Shown: positions 17,371 to 26,731 of the stretch, piece by piece
How positions within the stretch are numbered: position 1 is the first letter of the stretch
Layout: every line of letters begins with the position of its first letter
Made by a program: the position numbers and the translations under genes
Assembly: GCA_025060325.1 (NCBI GenBank)
Contig: JANXBW010000037.1
Coordinates: forward strand, 1-37,179
Reading direction: 5' to 3'
Length of the DNA: 37,179 nt
DNA from: Thermoguttaceae bacterium
GTDB lineage: Bacteria > Planctomycetota > Planctomycetia > Pirellulales > Thermoguttaceae
Notes under the pieces: generated by a model
What the model was told of the DNA's origin: nothing
The model's input: only the letters and a program-made list of their open reading frames with translations
Databases searched by the model: none

Positions 17371-18741
17371 CTACGGATTGGCGGCCAAGCGTTCTGACGA
17401 GTTCTCCGGTCGGCAGCGCACAAGTGTCATAATAGCGAACGCTGTACCGTACTGCTGATGGTAGTCATACAGCGGGAAATCCCACCACGAGCCATCCTTT
17501 TCTTGTAAACGAACAATCACTTCGGCAATGGGCCGGGCGTAGGCCAGTCGTTTGTCCAACGGCAATTGCTGGATACAGCAAGCGGCGTAGTAATGACCGT
17601 AATAAAAGAAGTAACCCGCGATGGCAAACCAGGATTCATGCGGGATTGGCCGCTTTCGGCCGATATCCAGCCAGCCGTTGCGTTCTATAAGACGCCGCAG
17701 CCAAGACTCGAGAACCAGGTCGGTGACTGCTTGATCGCCCCATAAACGGGTGGCGAGGTTGCAGGCCTGCGATCGGCCCAAACTGCCGGCCGGACGATTG
17801 ACCACCGCCATGGGATAAAAAACAAAGTCCTCGCTGTAGAGGTAACTAAAATCCGGCTTTCGTTGACGAACAATTGATTTCACCGCACGGTCGACCAAAT
17901 CGGAAGGGATCTCGAAACCCTCCTGGCGGGCCTCATGAAAAGCCACCAGTACCGTGGCGGTGACGAAACAATTGGATTCACCGGCGGGCCTTTGCGTTCC
18001 GACGTTAAAGTCATAGTACGCCCAGCCCCCACCTACCGCTTCGTAACGGCGAAGGAGGTCAATCTGGGAGGCGATTAGTTTGCGCAACTCGGACCGTTTT
18101 TCGTCCGTTTGCCCAGGTCGATGAATGAGCCGCACTAACGCCTGAATCGAGAACGCATGGCCCCAGACATTGTAAATGGCATCGGGTGTGGCACGACGCA
18201 GATGCGGTAGTTCGCGGAGGAGCCAATCTTCCGCCCGAATCACCGCCTGATCGACTGCCTCAGAGCGCCGGCCGCTCTCTAGTAGGGCCGACACGCACAA
18301 GGCGGTCACAGCTGCCCGGAAAGCCTGATGTGCTCCCGGCACGGGAGCGTAAATGTTTAGCCTCTTGGTATTTCGAGGCGAGCCCCAGGAACCATTTGGA
18401 TTCTGCCGGGCAAGCAAGAACTCAATCCCTCGATCAACTGCCCGCTCCAGCTCCCCGGTCCATTCACGGGAACCGTGGAAGACGTCAACACTAGGGGACT
18501 GCTCGGCGGGCGGTTGATCCACCGAGGCGGTATTGACACTGGTGGCCGGAGGCACGCTTGGTTGGGCGAGGCCTAACCTTACTAAAGCGGCGGCGGCCAA
18601 GAAGCACGCCGATGGCACCGCCAGAACCCCCCAGCCGTGGCTGGCCAAGTTCCCGGGCACAAGCGGAAGAATCAACGATCGGCCCACTAACAGTGCAGAC
18701 GTTCTGCGAGCATAAACAGAATCGGACGCGGCGGTTTTCAC
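17371..18741 (-). CDS. Alpha/alpha-toroid (prenyltransferase/squalene-cyclase-like) protein
   Basis: This 456-aa protein belongs to the terpenoid-cyclase/prenyltransferase alpha-alpha toroid superfamily. Planctomycete members are often of unknown activity. A hydrophobic segment at about 36-58 (GWGVLAVPSACFLAAAALV) may be a membrane anchor or late signal, followed by a Pro/Ser-rich linker. The core (about 95-440) has helical-pair repeats with QW-like ends: LLARQNPNGSWGS near residue 113 and LQEKDGSWWDFPLYD near the C-terminus, plus YEAVGGGWAYYDFN between them. I see no DxDD cyclase motif, so cyclase activity is unlikely. GTG at 18741 is preferred because GGGGAG lies 7 bases upstream; the frame itself opens at 18762. 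It follows the HlyD-like gene by 143 bases on the same strand and may share its transcript. A TAGAAT box on the minus strand (18886-18881) could serve as its own promoter. Confidence 0.82.
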   Translation of the reverse strand: MKTAASDSVYARRTSALLVGRSLILPLVPGNLASHGWGVLAVPSACFLAAAALVRLGLAQPSVPPATSVNTASVDQPPAEQSPSVDVFHGSREWTGELERAVDRGIEFLLARQNPNGSWGSPRNTKRLNIYAPVPGAHQAFRAAVTALCVSALLESGRRSEAVDQAVIRAEDWLLRELPHLRRATPDAIYNVWGHAFSIQALVRLIHRPGQTDEKRSELRKLIASQIDLLRRYEAVGGGWAYYDFNVGTQRPAGESNCFVTATVLVAFHEARQEGFEIPSDLVDRAVKSIVRQRKPDFSYLYSEDFVFYPMAVVNRPAGSLGRSQACNLATRLWGDQAVTDLVLESWLRRLIERNGWLDIGRKRPIPHESWFAIAGYFFYYGHYYAACCIQQLPLDKRLAYARPIAEVIVRLQEKDGSWWDFPLYDYHQQYGTAFAIMTLVRCRPENSSERLAANP

Positions 18742-18884
18742 CAACAAACTCCCCAGAAACAACGTTGCTTAGCACGCAAAATGGCCGACTGCAAGGCGAC
18801 CGGTTAGCTAGCCACACGTGGAACCGCACAGGTTTGAGGCCAGCCAAACCCGTCCACAAGCGCCGTAACGGAATCGCGCGCATT

Positions 18885-20633
18885 CTATCGCGCGACGAGG
18901 CGCTCTGCCGCGGAATAATTCCGCAGGATGCGATCGCCCGCCACGATGCCGTCGAGGATCTCCACCCGCTCGTTACTTCTCTCGCCCAAAGTCACTTGTT
19001 GACGGATAAGCCGCCCGCTGGGATCCAGCCGCCAAACGTACTTCTTCGAAGGATCTAGCTCATCGCTACCCACTGCACTGGCTGGGACCACCAAAGTACG
19101 CTGCTTGACATAGGGAATAAATCGCACTTGGCAAGAGCCGCCGGGGACGACGGCTTGAGCATCTTCGGGGATTTGTACCTCGATGCGAGCGGCAAAGGTT
19201 CCTTCCTTTACGGGGACAAGCAGTAGTTCGACTAATTTGGCTGGCAGGTAAGCGCCTGGTAGGACCGGCAGCTCGGCCGTGCCCGTTAGTCCCACGCGGA
19301 GACGCCCCACCCGACTTTCCGGAACCTCGGCCCACACCGATAGCGGCCGAGGTTGGACGACCGTCATGATGACCTTGTTGGGGTCAACCGTGCTTCCTGG
19401 CGCTGGTCGCTCCGAGCCAGTTAGCCCCGTCGACCATGTGCCCCGGATGATTCGGCCATAGTAAACAATGCCGTCTATAGGTGAACGGATGACCAGTAAT
19501 TCCCTATCGGCCTCCAGCTCCGAAAGTCGTTTCTTTTCCCGCTCGAGTGTGGTCCGGGCCTCCTCCAGGCTAAGCTTCGCCGAGGCCACGGCTAGCGGCA
19601 GGGTGGCCTCATTATAGCGCAAAGTATGCTCCGCCCGCTGATGACTTAGTTCGCGTGACTCCGTCATCCTCGGCAAGGAAAAATTCAGGGTCTCGTTGAG
19701 CCTTTTGTCGGCCTCTTCCACGTCCATCTCCGCAAGTTTTACCGAATTGCGCTGCCTGCGCAGGATTATTTCCTCGGTTTCGTCCGTTAACTCGTCAGCT
19801 TTGTACATTTTCTCCAGCTGCCGGAGTTCTTCCTGCTCGTACTCGAGGAACCAGCGGGCGACCTCGGCGGAGAACCGGGCTGTCTTTTCCATGAAGGGTT
19901 TGTCAACTTTGAGAAAGTACTGCCAATCTTCGTCGGACATCTTCTTGGCCCGGCGGGCTAGGGCAAGGTCGAGCGGCAACGTGGCTTCCAGGTACCGGGC
20001 TTCTTCTTCCGCACGTTTCAGGTTGTTGACGGCAAGTTCCACCCGGCGACGCTGGTCGATAATTGCCTCGGTCAATCGATCCGCTTCGAATTCCAGAAGC
20101 ACATCTCCTTTCTTTACCGCCGTACCGTGCTCAACGGCACGGGCGACACGGAACGTGCTCCACGACTTTGGCCGCAGGACGATCTCCGCTGCTTGCTCCG
20201 GGTGGAATTTGCCCGAGAGCGTCAACTCCACCTTGAAAAGCTCTGCGCGCACCTCGTAAATCTCTGCCTGGGGAATTTGAATGGCTGGTTGAGGAGTGGG
20301 CTTTTGCTGAGGTGGAGCTGCTTGCGCCGGTGGCGGGGGCTGCGCGGGGGCAGGGCCAGGGGCGGGTTGTTGACCCTCGGGCGGTTTCTGTTCCGCTGCC
20401 TGTTGTTGGGCAGGGGGATTCTCGGGAGGTGGAGCCGCGGGCTGTCCCTCGGCCGGCTGGGCCTGCTCTTGAGCTGCCAAGGCTAAACCAGATGTTACGA
20501 AGGAGTTTCGTCCTTCAGTTCCCCATAAGAGCACGACTGATACAAGGACGAAAACCCTCGCAAACCCGAGATCACTGAGAAAGCCTCTTGGCCACGATCT
20601 GATCGACCGAAACCCAGCGCGACTCGTCAACAT
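18885..20633 (-). CDS. HlyD-family periplasmic adaptor (membrane fusion) protein
   Basis: This 582-aa adaptor resembles the HlyD/RND membrane fusion family, which bridges an inner-membrane pump to the outer envelope. A single N-terminal membrane helix (about 24-38) is followed by a long Pro/Gln/Ala-rich segment (about 55-118). The first lipoyl half (VARAVEHGTAVKKGDVLLEFEADRL) leads to an unusually long coiled-coil hairpin (about 190-385). The second lipoyl half reads LVIRSPIDGIVYYGRIIRG, and then come beta-barrel and membrane-proximal regions ending with LVVPASAVGSDE and VWRLDPSGRLIRQQVTLG. GGGAG lies 9 bases before the ATG. No ABC, RND or outer-membrane partner is adjacent; the next gene is the toroid protein. 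The defective ABC ATPase at 6.5 kb is too distant to pair by position alone. Confidence 0.9.
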   Translation of the reverse strand: MLTSRAGFRSIRSWPRGFLSDLGFARVFVLVSVVLLWGTEGRNSFVTSGLALAAQEQAQPAEGQPAAPPPENPPAQQQAAEQKPPEGQQPAPGPAPAQPPPPAQAAPPQQKPTPQPAIQIPQAEIYEVRAELFKVELTLSGKFHPEQAAEIVLRPKSWSTFRVARAVEHGTAVKKGDVLLEFEADRLTEAIIDQRRRVELAVNNLKRAEEEARYLEATLPLDLALARRAKKMSDEDWQYFLKVDKPFMEKTARFSAEVARWFLEYEQEELRQLEKMYKADELTDETEEIILRRQRNSVKLAEMDVEEADKRLNETLNFSLPRMTESRELSHQRAEHTLRYNEATLPLAVASAKLSLEEARTTLEREKKRLSELEADRELLVIRSPIDGIVYYGRIIRGTWSTGLTGSERPAPGSTVDPNKVIMTVVQPRPLSVWAEVPESRVGRLRVGLTGTAELPVLPGAYLPAKLVELLLVPVKEGTFAARIEVQIPEDAQAVVPGGSCQVRFIPYVKQRTLVVPASAVGSDELDPSKKYVWRLDPSGRLIRQQVTLGERSNERVEILDGIVAGDRILRNYSAAERLVAR

Positions 20634-21549
20634 CGTGCTTTTCTCCCATTGAGCCTAACAGGCTTTTTCCGCCTATATGCCGATTGGGCTCACCCTAAGC
20701 GGCGAAAGCGAACATCTCCCAGGTGGACACCAAGACGCTTTATGGCAAACGGCAGCCGTGTCCTCCCCTCCACAAGTATGGCTTGCAAAGTGAGAGCCTT
20801 CGTCCAATCCGATGGGTGGGTGCGGCAAGTCTTTTTCCTCACTGCTTGGGCCTGCTTCCGGTCGCCTCGAGATCCTCGGTCCTAAAGGGACATCCGTCCC
20901 CGTTACGGGTTGGCTATTGTGCTCACTCGAAATGTCTTGCCAATTCTTTGCAGGGGCCGGCTTAGTTTCAACTTGCCGGATTTGCCGAATTTAACCTCTG
21001 CCGCTAATACTCTCGCAAGGCCGGCCGGCACAGCGTGGCTTGGCGGGGCCTCAACCCCGTAAGGCGATTCCTTCGGACCGGGTAGCGGCCCCATGCCAAA
21101 TCACCGTGCTTAACCGGAGAAGCCCTTGGCTGCCACAGCCACCGAGTGTTAGGCGATTCCCCCATCGCTTAACATGCATCTTCTTACTAGGGCATGGGGC
21201 AAAGCGCGTTTCTTTGGGAAGCTTAACGTGGGGAGTCGGGCCCCGGCAGTTATTCAGGGCTGACCAGAGTCTAATCCGGATGACAAGGGGCCGAAATTTT
21301 AACCCGATTGATGCCGGCGGGTTGATTTCGGGCAATTTTGGGCGATAGTGGGTGCCGGCGAAGGTGAGCCCTCGTGCAAGTTTCCGGAAAAGCTTTTGGC
21401 TTGGGCCTTGGCATAAAAGGGCCAAGTCGATTTTGATCGCGGAGCCTGCTCCGCAGTGACATCCCGGATTGGGCGACCGATGGGTAGGCTGCCAAGGGGC
21501 GGGTAACTTAAGATGCGGTGTGGGTCGTGTCGCAATCGGTTCCCGCTGT
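20634..21549. other. Divergent intergenic region
   Basis: About 0.9 kb between the HlyD gene (minus) and the Gfo/Idh gene (plus). No gene is supported; the overlapping frames lack motifs. It must contain the promoters of both units; the plus-strand one is listed next. Confidence 0.4.
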
Positions 21550-21577
21550 TTGTTAGAAGATTCGGGGCGGGTAGAAT
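21550..21577 (+). promoter_or_regulatory. Predicted promoter of the Gfo/Idh gene
   Basis: TTGTTA (21550-21555) and TAGAAT (21572-21577) are separated by 16 bases, giving a plausible housekeeping-sigma promoter about 70 bases before the start codon. The -10 box matches that proposed for the response regulator. Confidence 0.5.
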
Positions 21578-21644
21578 CGGCCCGGGTTAGCATCTCGTTA
21601 TCGAGGATCGTGACACCTGCCCGAATGCGCGAAAGGAAGTCACC

Positions 21645-23117
21645 ATGTCAGTGGGTACTGTTTCGCGAAGGAGCTTTGTTACTCAGATGGCGACAGGGCC
21701 CGTAGGAAGTGCCCTAGTGCTGCCTGGGATCATTTCAGCCCGAGGTGCTAACGAAAGGCTGCGAATTGGATTCATCGGTACAGGTGGCCGGGCGAACACT
21801 CATTTACGGATTATCATTGCCAAACAAAAAGCGGGACAGCCGGTCGAAGCAGCGGCTGTGTGCGATGTGTATCGGCTTCATCGGGAGTGGGCCGTCGACC
21901 GAGTTGCCAAGGCTGTTGGCCGGGCACCTTTGGCCTTCGAGGATCATCGTGAACTTCTCGAAAAAGCCAATGTAGACATCGTCTGCATTGCCACGCCTGA
22001 CCATTGGCATGCCCGTCAAACGCTCGATGCGCTGGCGGCTGGGAAGCATGTTTACTGCGAAAAACCAATGACCCATACAATCGCAGAAAGCTTAGCTGTG
22101 CTGGAAGCGTGGCAGAAAAGTGGTCTTGTTGTTCAGGTTGGTGTGCAGCGAGCGAGCGACCCGCGGTGGCAGGCGGCTTATCAATTCCTTTGTGAGGGCA
22201 AAATCGGAAAGGTGGTGCAAATTCAGACCGAATACTACCGTAACAGTCGCGTCGGCCAATGGCGATATTACCGACTAACTCGGGAAATGACTCCGCAGAA
22301 TATCAACTGGCGGCGATTCCTTGGCATTGACGAAGGGCTTGCTCCGCCGCTACCCTTCGACCGGGCACTTTACGCCCAGTGGCGATGCTACTGGCCACTA
22401 AGCCACGGGATCTTTAGCGATCTATTTGTACACCGGATCACGTGGATGCTCCTTGCCACCGGACTTCGTTGGCCACGCCGAGTTGTCGCCGGGGGCGGCA
22501 TCTTTATGGAGTACGACGGCCGGGATGTCCCCGATACAGCCACGCTTGTTGCTGATTACGAGGAGGGAGTTCAGCTCCTGGTAACCGCCACAATGGTCAA
22601 CGCCCATCCGTTGGAACATTGCATCCGGGGTTTCTTGGGGACGATTAAGTTCGATTTAGCAGCCGATGGTTTTGACTGCATCCCCGAACGGCCACAAATC
22701 ACCGGCACCTACCAGTTCGAAGAGGAGCACGTGACGGTTCCTCGGCCGGATGACGACACCGAGGCCCACTGGGACAATTTCCTTCAAGCCATCCGGGAAA
22801 ATAATCCACGACGGTGTACCAATCCGCCGGATGTTGGGGCGGCGGCTACGGTCACAGCACTGATGGGGGCCAAAAGCTATCGGGAAGGAAAAGTCCTGGA
22901 GTGGGACCCAACCACCAGGCAAGTCAAGGAAAGTGGACCCGATTATGCGGCGGGTTGGGAGGCCCTATCCAAAAAGCGAGCGTCCCCTCGACATATTCCC
23001 GGATGGAATCCGACCAACCCAGACCCCAACTTCAGCAGGCAGCAGCCACCCGAGTGGCAAAGCCTGGCAGGACCTTGGCCCGACGAACAAAGCGATCCGG
23101 CGGCCGCAAAGCCCTAA
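21645..23117 (+). CDS. Tat-exported Gfo/Idh/MocA-family oxidoreductase
   Basis: This 490-aa protein is an NAD(P)-binding Gfo/Idh/MocA oxidoreductase with a twin-arginine signal. VSRRSFVTQM (Tat motif, residues 6-15) is followed by a hydrophobic stretch to about residue 30, typical of the large planctomycete group of exported members. The Rossmann domain has IGFIGTGGRAN (41-51) and the nucleotide-side motif CIATPDHWH. The family catalytic motif reads CEKPMTHT (Glu139-Lys140-Pro141). The C-terminal substrate domain has ILMLLATG-like and FLGTIKFD segments. The substrate is presumably a sugar or sugar derivative in the periplasm. AAAGGAAG lies just upstream of the ATG. It is monocistronic by position, converging with deoC. 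Confidence 0.93.
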   Translation: MSVGTVSRRSFVTQMATGPVGSALVLPGIISARGANERLRIGFIGTGGRANTHLRIIIAKQKAGQPVEAAAVCDVYRLHREWAVDRVAKAVGRAPLAFEDHRELLEKANVDIVCIATPDHWHARQTLDALAAGKHVYCEKPMTHTIAESLAVLEAWQKSGLVVQVGVQRASDPRWQAAYQFLCEGKIGKVVQIQTEYYRNSRVGQWRYYRLTREMTPQNINWRRFLGIDEGLAPPLPFDRALYAQWRCYWPLSHGIFSDLFVHRITWMLLATGLRWPRRVVAGGGIFMEYDGRDVPDTATLVADYEEGVQLLVTATMVNAHPLEHCIRGFLGTIKFDLAADGFDCIPERPQITGTYQFEEEHVTVPRPDDDTEAHWDNFLQAIRENNPRRCTNPPDVGAAATVTALMGAKSYREGKVLEWDPTTRQVKESGPDYAAGWEALSKKRASPRHIPGWNPTNPDPNFSRQQPPEWQSLAGPWPDEQSDPAAAKP

Positions 23118-23192
23118 GGCGCATCTTCCAGTCTTTTCCACAAGATACGCAGCCGGCTGGGGTTAGCCTGGGTGTCTTTGGAAGATATCGCC
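23118..23192. other. Long-range inverted repeat between convergent genes
   Basis: GGCGCATCTTCCA (23118-23130) pairs with TGGAAGATATCGCC (23179-23192), allowing one bulged base, across a 48-base loop directly after the Gfo/Idh stop codon. It could stabilise or end the transcript, but has no T-run. Confidence 0.4.
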
Positions 23193-23287
23193 TGTGCGTT
23201 CTGAGGTTGCTGTTTGTTGCTGCGGAATACGGTGCCCCCGGATGCCGTCTCACTTCGTCAACGGGATAGGGTTGAACCGGCAGCTTG

Positions 23288-23995
23288 CTATTCCCGCTTG
23301 GCCTCGTTAATTCGCCGACGGCACTCGTCGAGGATCTCCGCGGTGCGTGTGGCTCCGACCCGGGTTACCCCAATGGCGCGGACTGCAAGGAGCTGATCCA
23401 ATGTGCGCACCCCCCCCGCCGCTTTGATTTGGACGTGCGGCGGACAATGCTCCCGCATGAGGCGAAGGTCCTCCAAAGTCGCGCCTCCCTCCGCGTAGCC
23501 TGTCGAGGTTTTAACGAAGTCAACCCCCAGCTCCCCGCAGAGTTCGCATAAACGGATTTTGTGCTGCTTTTGCAAGTAGCAATTTTCGAAAATCACCTTA
23601 AGGACCTTACCGTGCTGACGAACAACCTCCAAAACGCCGCGGATATCCGATCGCACATACGGCCAGTCTTCGCTCAAAACTTTTCCGATGTTGACCACCA
23701 TGTCCAATTCTTCGGCTCCATCCTCAATGGCTGCGGTAGCTTCGGCCACTTTGATCCTCGTGCTGTGGCTTCCGTGAGGGAATCCGACCGTTGTCGTCGC
23801 CTTGACGGGGCTAGGTGCCAGAAGGTCTACAGCCTGGCGAACAAAGTATGGCTTAACGCAAACGGTTGCTACATTGTAAAGAACCGCTAGTCGACACCCA
23901 GCCTCTAGCTCTTCGTCTGTCAGCGTAGGCGAAAGGAGCGAGTGGTCGATCATCTTGGAGATATCTTCGTAGGTATAATCCAGTGCGTTATCCAT
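23288..23995 (-). CDS. deoC: Deoxyribose-phosphate aldolase
   Basis: This 235-aa class I aldolase cleaves 2-deoxyribose 5-phosphate to glyceraldehyde 3-phosphate and acetaldehyde in deoxynucleoside breakdown; it is cytosolic. The TIM-barrel motifs are all present: IDHSLLSPTLTDEEL at the N-terminus, VCVKPYFV, TTVGFPHGSHSTRIK, ELDMVVNIG with Asp98, the Schiff-base Lys162 in FVKTSTGYAEGGAT, and the proton-relay Lys191 in IKAAGGVR. The length fits the family. LKVIFENCYL replaces the more usual LKVILETCLL, a mild variation. The start has no strong Shine-Dalgarno sequence (CCAGGG about 7 bases upstream). It lies downstream of the cupin gene on the same strand, 338 bases away, so joint transcription is uncertain. 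Confidence 0.95.
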   Translation of the reverse strand: MDNALDYTYEDISKMIDHSLLSPTLTDEELEAGCRLAVLYNVATVCVKPYFVRQAVDLLAPSPVKATTTVGFPHGSHSTRIKVAEATAAIEDGAEELDMVVNIGKVLSEDWPYVRSDIRGVLEVVRQHGKVLKVIFENCYLQKQHKIRLCELCGELGVDFVKTSTGYAEGGATLEDLRLMREHCPPHVQIKAAGGVRTLDQLLAVRAIGVTRVGATRTAEILDECRRRINEAKRE

Positions 23996-24333
23996 GGGTC
24001 AACCCTGGCTCACCATGAGAAGCCTTTTCCTCTAGCCGCCTCCGATCCCCTGATGACCACAAACAACTAGGGCAAACGTGTTGGAAGGCCTCCCATCAGG
24101 ACGCTATACCATAACGCTTACCGTCAACTAACCCCCGAGCGGATCCACGGCCTCAAAGATTTGACATCCTAACTTTGGCAATCAATCACCGAAAAGACCC
24201 GTCGGTAATCGGACCGAAAACTCCAAATCCGGTACCCAACCCAGGCTCAACCCTTCTCCGCCCGGGATCTTCCGCGCAAAGGTTAGCTTCTCCCTAAGCC
24301 AGCGGCGAACGGCCGAAGCCCCTGGCCAAAGCT
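23996..24333. other. Intergenic region between cupin and deoC
   Basis: No gene is supported. A minus-strand GGTATAGCG near 24100 is a possible -10 region for deoC, with TTAGTT 17 bases before TATAGC; this is weak. Confidence 0.3.
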
Positions 24334-24756
24334 CTAGGCCGACTGGCCCCGTTTTTCTAATAGGGTCCGCCACGGTTCCTTATCAGCCAGTTCCTCCACC
24401 ACATAGCCGGTTTCACTCTCGGCCGCCGGGCCGATTATCGCAAGCAGAACCGCCTCGTCCGGACCACGATTAAACGAGGCATGAACACCGCCCGCCGGAA
24501 TATTTACGGCATCCCCCGGCCCGAGAAGATGCATCTTCTCGCCCACCCATTGTTCGACCGTGCCTTTTAGGCAATAAATAACCTCATCCTGATAGGGATG
24601 GCGGTGAAAAGCATGCCCCTGGCCGGGCTTGAGCGTCACTTCAATGACCACCAAATGTTTGAGTCCTGCTTCCTTAGGCCGGCAATACCACGCCAAGCCT
24701 CCCCAAGGAAGCTCTTCTCGCGGCACCACGTCCTTTAACATGAAAGGATCAGGCAT
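24334..24756 (-). CDS. Cupin-domain protein
   Basis: This is a small single-domain cupin of 140 aa. Cupin motif 1 reads GHAFHRHPYQDEVIYCLKG, giving metal ligands His51, His53 and Glu58. Motif 2 reads GPGDAVNIPAGGVHASFN, supplying His92. A divalent metal site is therefore likely intact. Such proteins range from sugar isomerases and dioxygenases to small-molecule sensors, and nothing here fixes the activity. There is no signal peptide, so it is cytoplasmic. GGGAG is 8-10 bases before the ATG. It lies upstream of deoC on the same strand. Confidence 0.9.
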   Translation of the reverse strand: MPDPFMLKDVVPREELPWGGLAWYCRPKEAGLKHLVVIEVTLKPGQGHAFHRHPYQDEVIYCLKGTVEQWVGEKMHLLGPGDAVNIPAGGVHASFNRGPDEAVLLAIIGPAAESETGYVVEELADKEPWRTLLEKRGQSA

Positions 24757-25357
24757 CGGCTGCTCTCCCGCCGGTTGATTAGAGACCGAACTGGCCGAAC
24801 AAAAATTCCCGCTGTTCCAACCCGCGCAAACAGAACCTAGTTGAGTGAAAGGCTAAACAAGCAAGCCCCTTCCGGGCCAAGCTCAGGCGACCTCCTCTCG
24901 AACGATAGGCCAGCCCACCGACGCTCGAAAGGCCTTTTGTGGTCTCCCCGAGCAAACGCCCTCATTATCCCAAACCTTAACGTGTGGTCAACTACGCTCA
25001 GTCGCTGGCCTTCCGCAGCTAGGGCTTGCTGGCACGAGACACCACATTGACTCCATTGCGTGCAAGTAACCGAACCAACGCGGAGTACTCAGTCTGGGCA
25101 CGGGTTAGGGAGCGATCGGCTCCGCGGTTCGGACTCGTTGTCAGTCGTTGACGGAGGCGTGGGGATGTTTGCGTAAAACGTTTGCCCTTTGCGACTGCCA
25201 AAAAAAACGAGCCTGTAACCCCCGTCAAGCCCTTGGCATGTGGCGGCCGAAGCCTTAGTTCCCAGCTCCATAAGATCGACCATTTCGACGTAAAATAGGG
25301 TGTTGTGCCTCCGCGCTGGTGTGGCAAGCCAACAAGCAGACTAAGGGAGCTTTACCC
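24757..25357. other. Divergent intergenic region before mgtE
   Basis: No firm gene. On the minus strand, 25283-25130 (GGYRLVFFGSRKGQTFY) and, in another frame, 25130-25019 (TEYSALVRLLARNGVNVV) look protein-like and could be one decayed, frameshifted gene. A TAAAAT at 25291-25296 is a possible -10 element for mgtE. I recognise no magnesium riboswitch. Confidence 0.3.
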
Positions 25358-26731
25358 ATGGTCGTCAATACCTTGTTTTTGCCGGAACTGCGGGAGATGC
25401 TGGCCGAAAACGACGCGGACGGGCTTCGGGTTTTTTGCACGGCCATCCACCCCGCTCAAGCGGCCGAATTCATGGAGGGTCTGGAACCTGCCGAGGCCTG
25501 GCGCGTCCTTCAGCATGCCGAAAGCCCCGTTCGCGAGCAAATCTTCAGTTACTTCGACACGGAAAAGCAGCAGGCTATTCTGGCGGCAATTCCCCCCGAG
25601 GAAGCGGCTCAACTTGTCGCCAACTTGCCGCCCGACGAACGGGTGGACCTGTTGAAAAGCATTGACCAAGGGCTTGCTAACGCCTTATTGGAACGGTTGC
25701 CCACGGAAGATCGCAACGACGTTCTTCGTCTTAAAGCTTATCCGGAGAATACCGCCGGGGCGCTTATGACCTCGGCGTTCCCTAAGGTGACGGCCGACAT
25801 GACCGTTCGACAGGCGCTGGATGCCTTGGCGCAACAAGCCGCGGAGCTTGAGGCCATCTACTATGTGTACGTTGTGGACTCTTTCGGCCGACTGGAGGGA
25901 GTGATTTCTGGCCGACAGCTGCTCTCCGCAATGGGCCGACCGGACACCCCCGTGGGGGAGCTTGCGGAAAAGTCCATCATCACCGTACATGTTCTTGAGG
26001 ACAAAGAAGATGTCGCTCGGAAAGTCGCCCGATATGACCTCTTGGCCATTCCAGTGGTCGATGACAACCGCCGCATTTTAGGGATCATTACCCACGACGA
26101 TGTCATCGACGTCGTTGTGGACGAAGCCACCGAAGACGTTCATCGCTTAGGAGCTGTGACGCCGTTTATCGAAAATGTGCTGGAGGCGCCTTTCCTCGTA
26201 GTGTGGCGAAAGCGAGTGGGTTGGCTTTCCGCGCTTTTCATTGCCGAGCTTTTTACGTTTACAGCCCTGGCCTCATTCGAGCATGCCATCGCCGCCGTTA
26301 TTGCCCTTAGCCTTTTTGTGCCGCTTGTTATTTCCACGGGGGGAAACTCCGGTTCTCAGGCAGCAACGTTGATGACACGTGCGTTGGCCCTCCAGCAAAT
26401 CACACCCCGTGACTGGCCTAAGGTGCTGCGGCACGAATTCCTGATGGGACTTGCCCTCGGCGTCACCCTGGGGATGATTGGATTTGTTCGGGCGGTTCTG
26501 ACACCCACGTCGGTCTTGGGGAATGCTGACCGCTGGTTGCTCGCTATAACCGTGGGTCAAGCTGTAGCGGCTGTGTGCCTATGGGGCAGCTTGGTGGGAG
26601 CACTCCTTCCGCTTATCCTGCGAGCACTTCGCTTTGACCCCGGCTTTGCCTCAAGTCCCTTTGTAGCCACCTTTGTGGACTGCACGGGAATCATCATCTA
26701 TTTCACCATCGCCGAGTTCTGGCTCTTCTGA
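25358..26731 (+). CDS. mgtE: MgtE-type magnesium transporter
   Basis: This 457-aa protein matches MgtE, an inner-membrane magnesium channel/transporter. The N-terminal superhelical domain (about 1-130) has the LPPDERVDLLKSID and RLPTEDRNDVLRL repeats and the AGALMTS segment. Two CBS domains (about 137-260) follow, with YVVDSFGRLEGVISGRQLL and IPVVDDNRRILGIITHDDV; in the family these sense magnesium. The membrane domain (about 285-457) holds roughly five helices with the pore motif STGGNSGSQA and ends FVDCTGIIIYFTIAEFWL. AAGGGAG lies 7-8 bases before the ATG at 25358; the frame extends upstream to 25319 without a better site. It is monocistronic by position and should supply cytoplasmic magnesium. 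Confidence 0.95.
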   Translation: MVVNTLFLPELREMLAENDADGLRVFCTAIHPAQAAEFMEGLEPAEAWRVLQHAESPVREQIFSYFDTEKQQAILAAIPPEEAAQLVANLPPDERVDLLKSIDQGLANALLERLPTEDRNDVLRLKAYPENTAGALMTSAFPKVTADMTVRQALDALAQQAAELEAIYYVYVVDSFGRLEGVISGRQLLSAMGRPDTPVGELAEKSIITVHVLEDKEDVARKVARYDLLAIPVVDDNRRILGIITHDDVIDVVVDEATEDVHRLGAVTPFIENVLEAPFLVVWRKRVGWLSALFIAELFTFTALASFEHAIAAVIALSLFVPLVISTGGNSGSQAATLMTRALALQQITPRDWPKVLRHEFLMGLALGVTLGMIGFVRAVLTPTSVLGNADRWLLAITVGQAVAAVCLWGSLVGALLPLILRALRFDPGFASSPFVATFVDCTGIIIYFTIAEFWLF

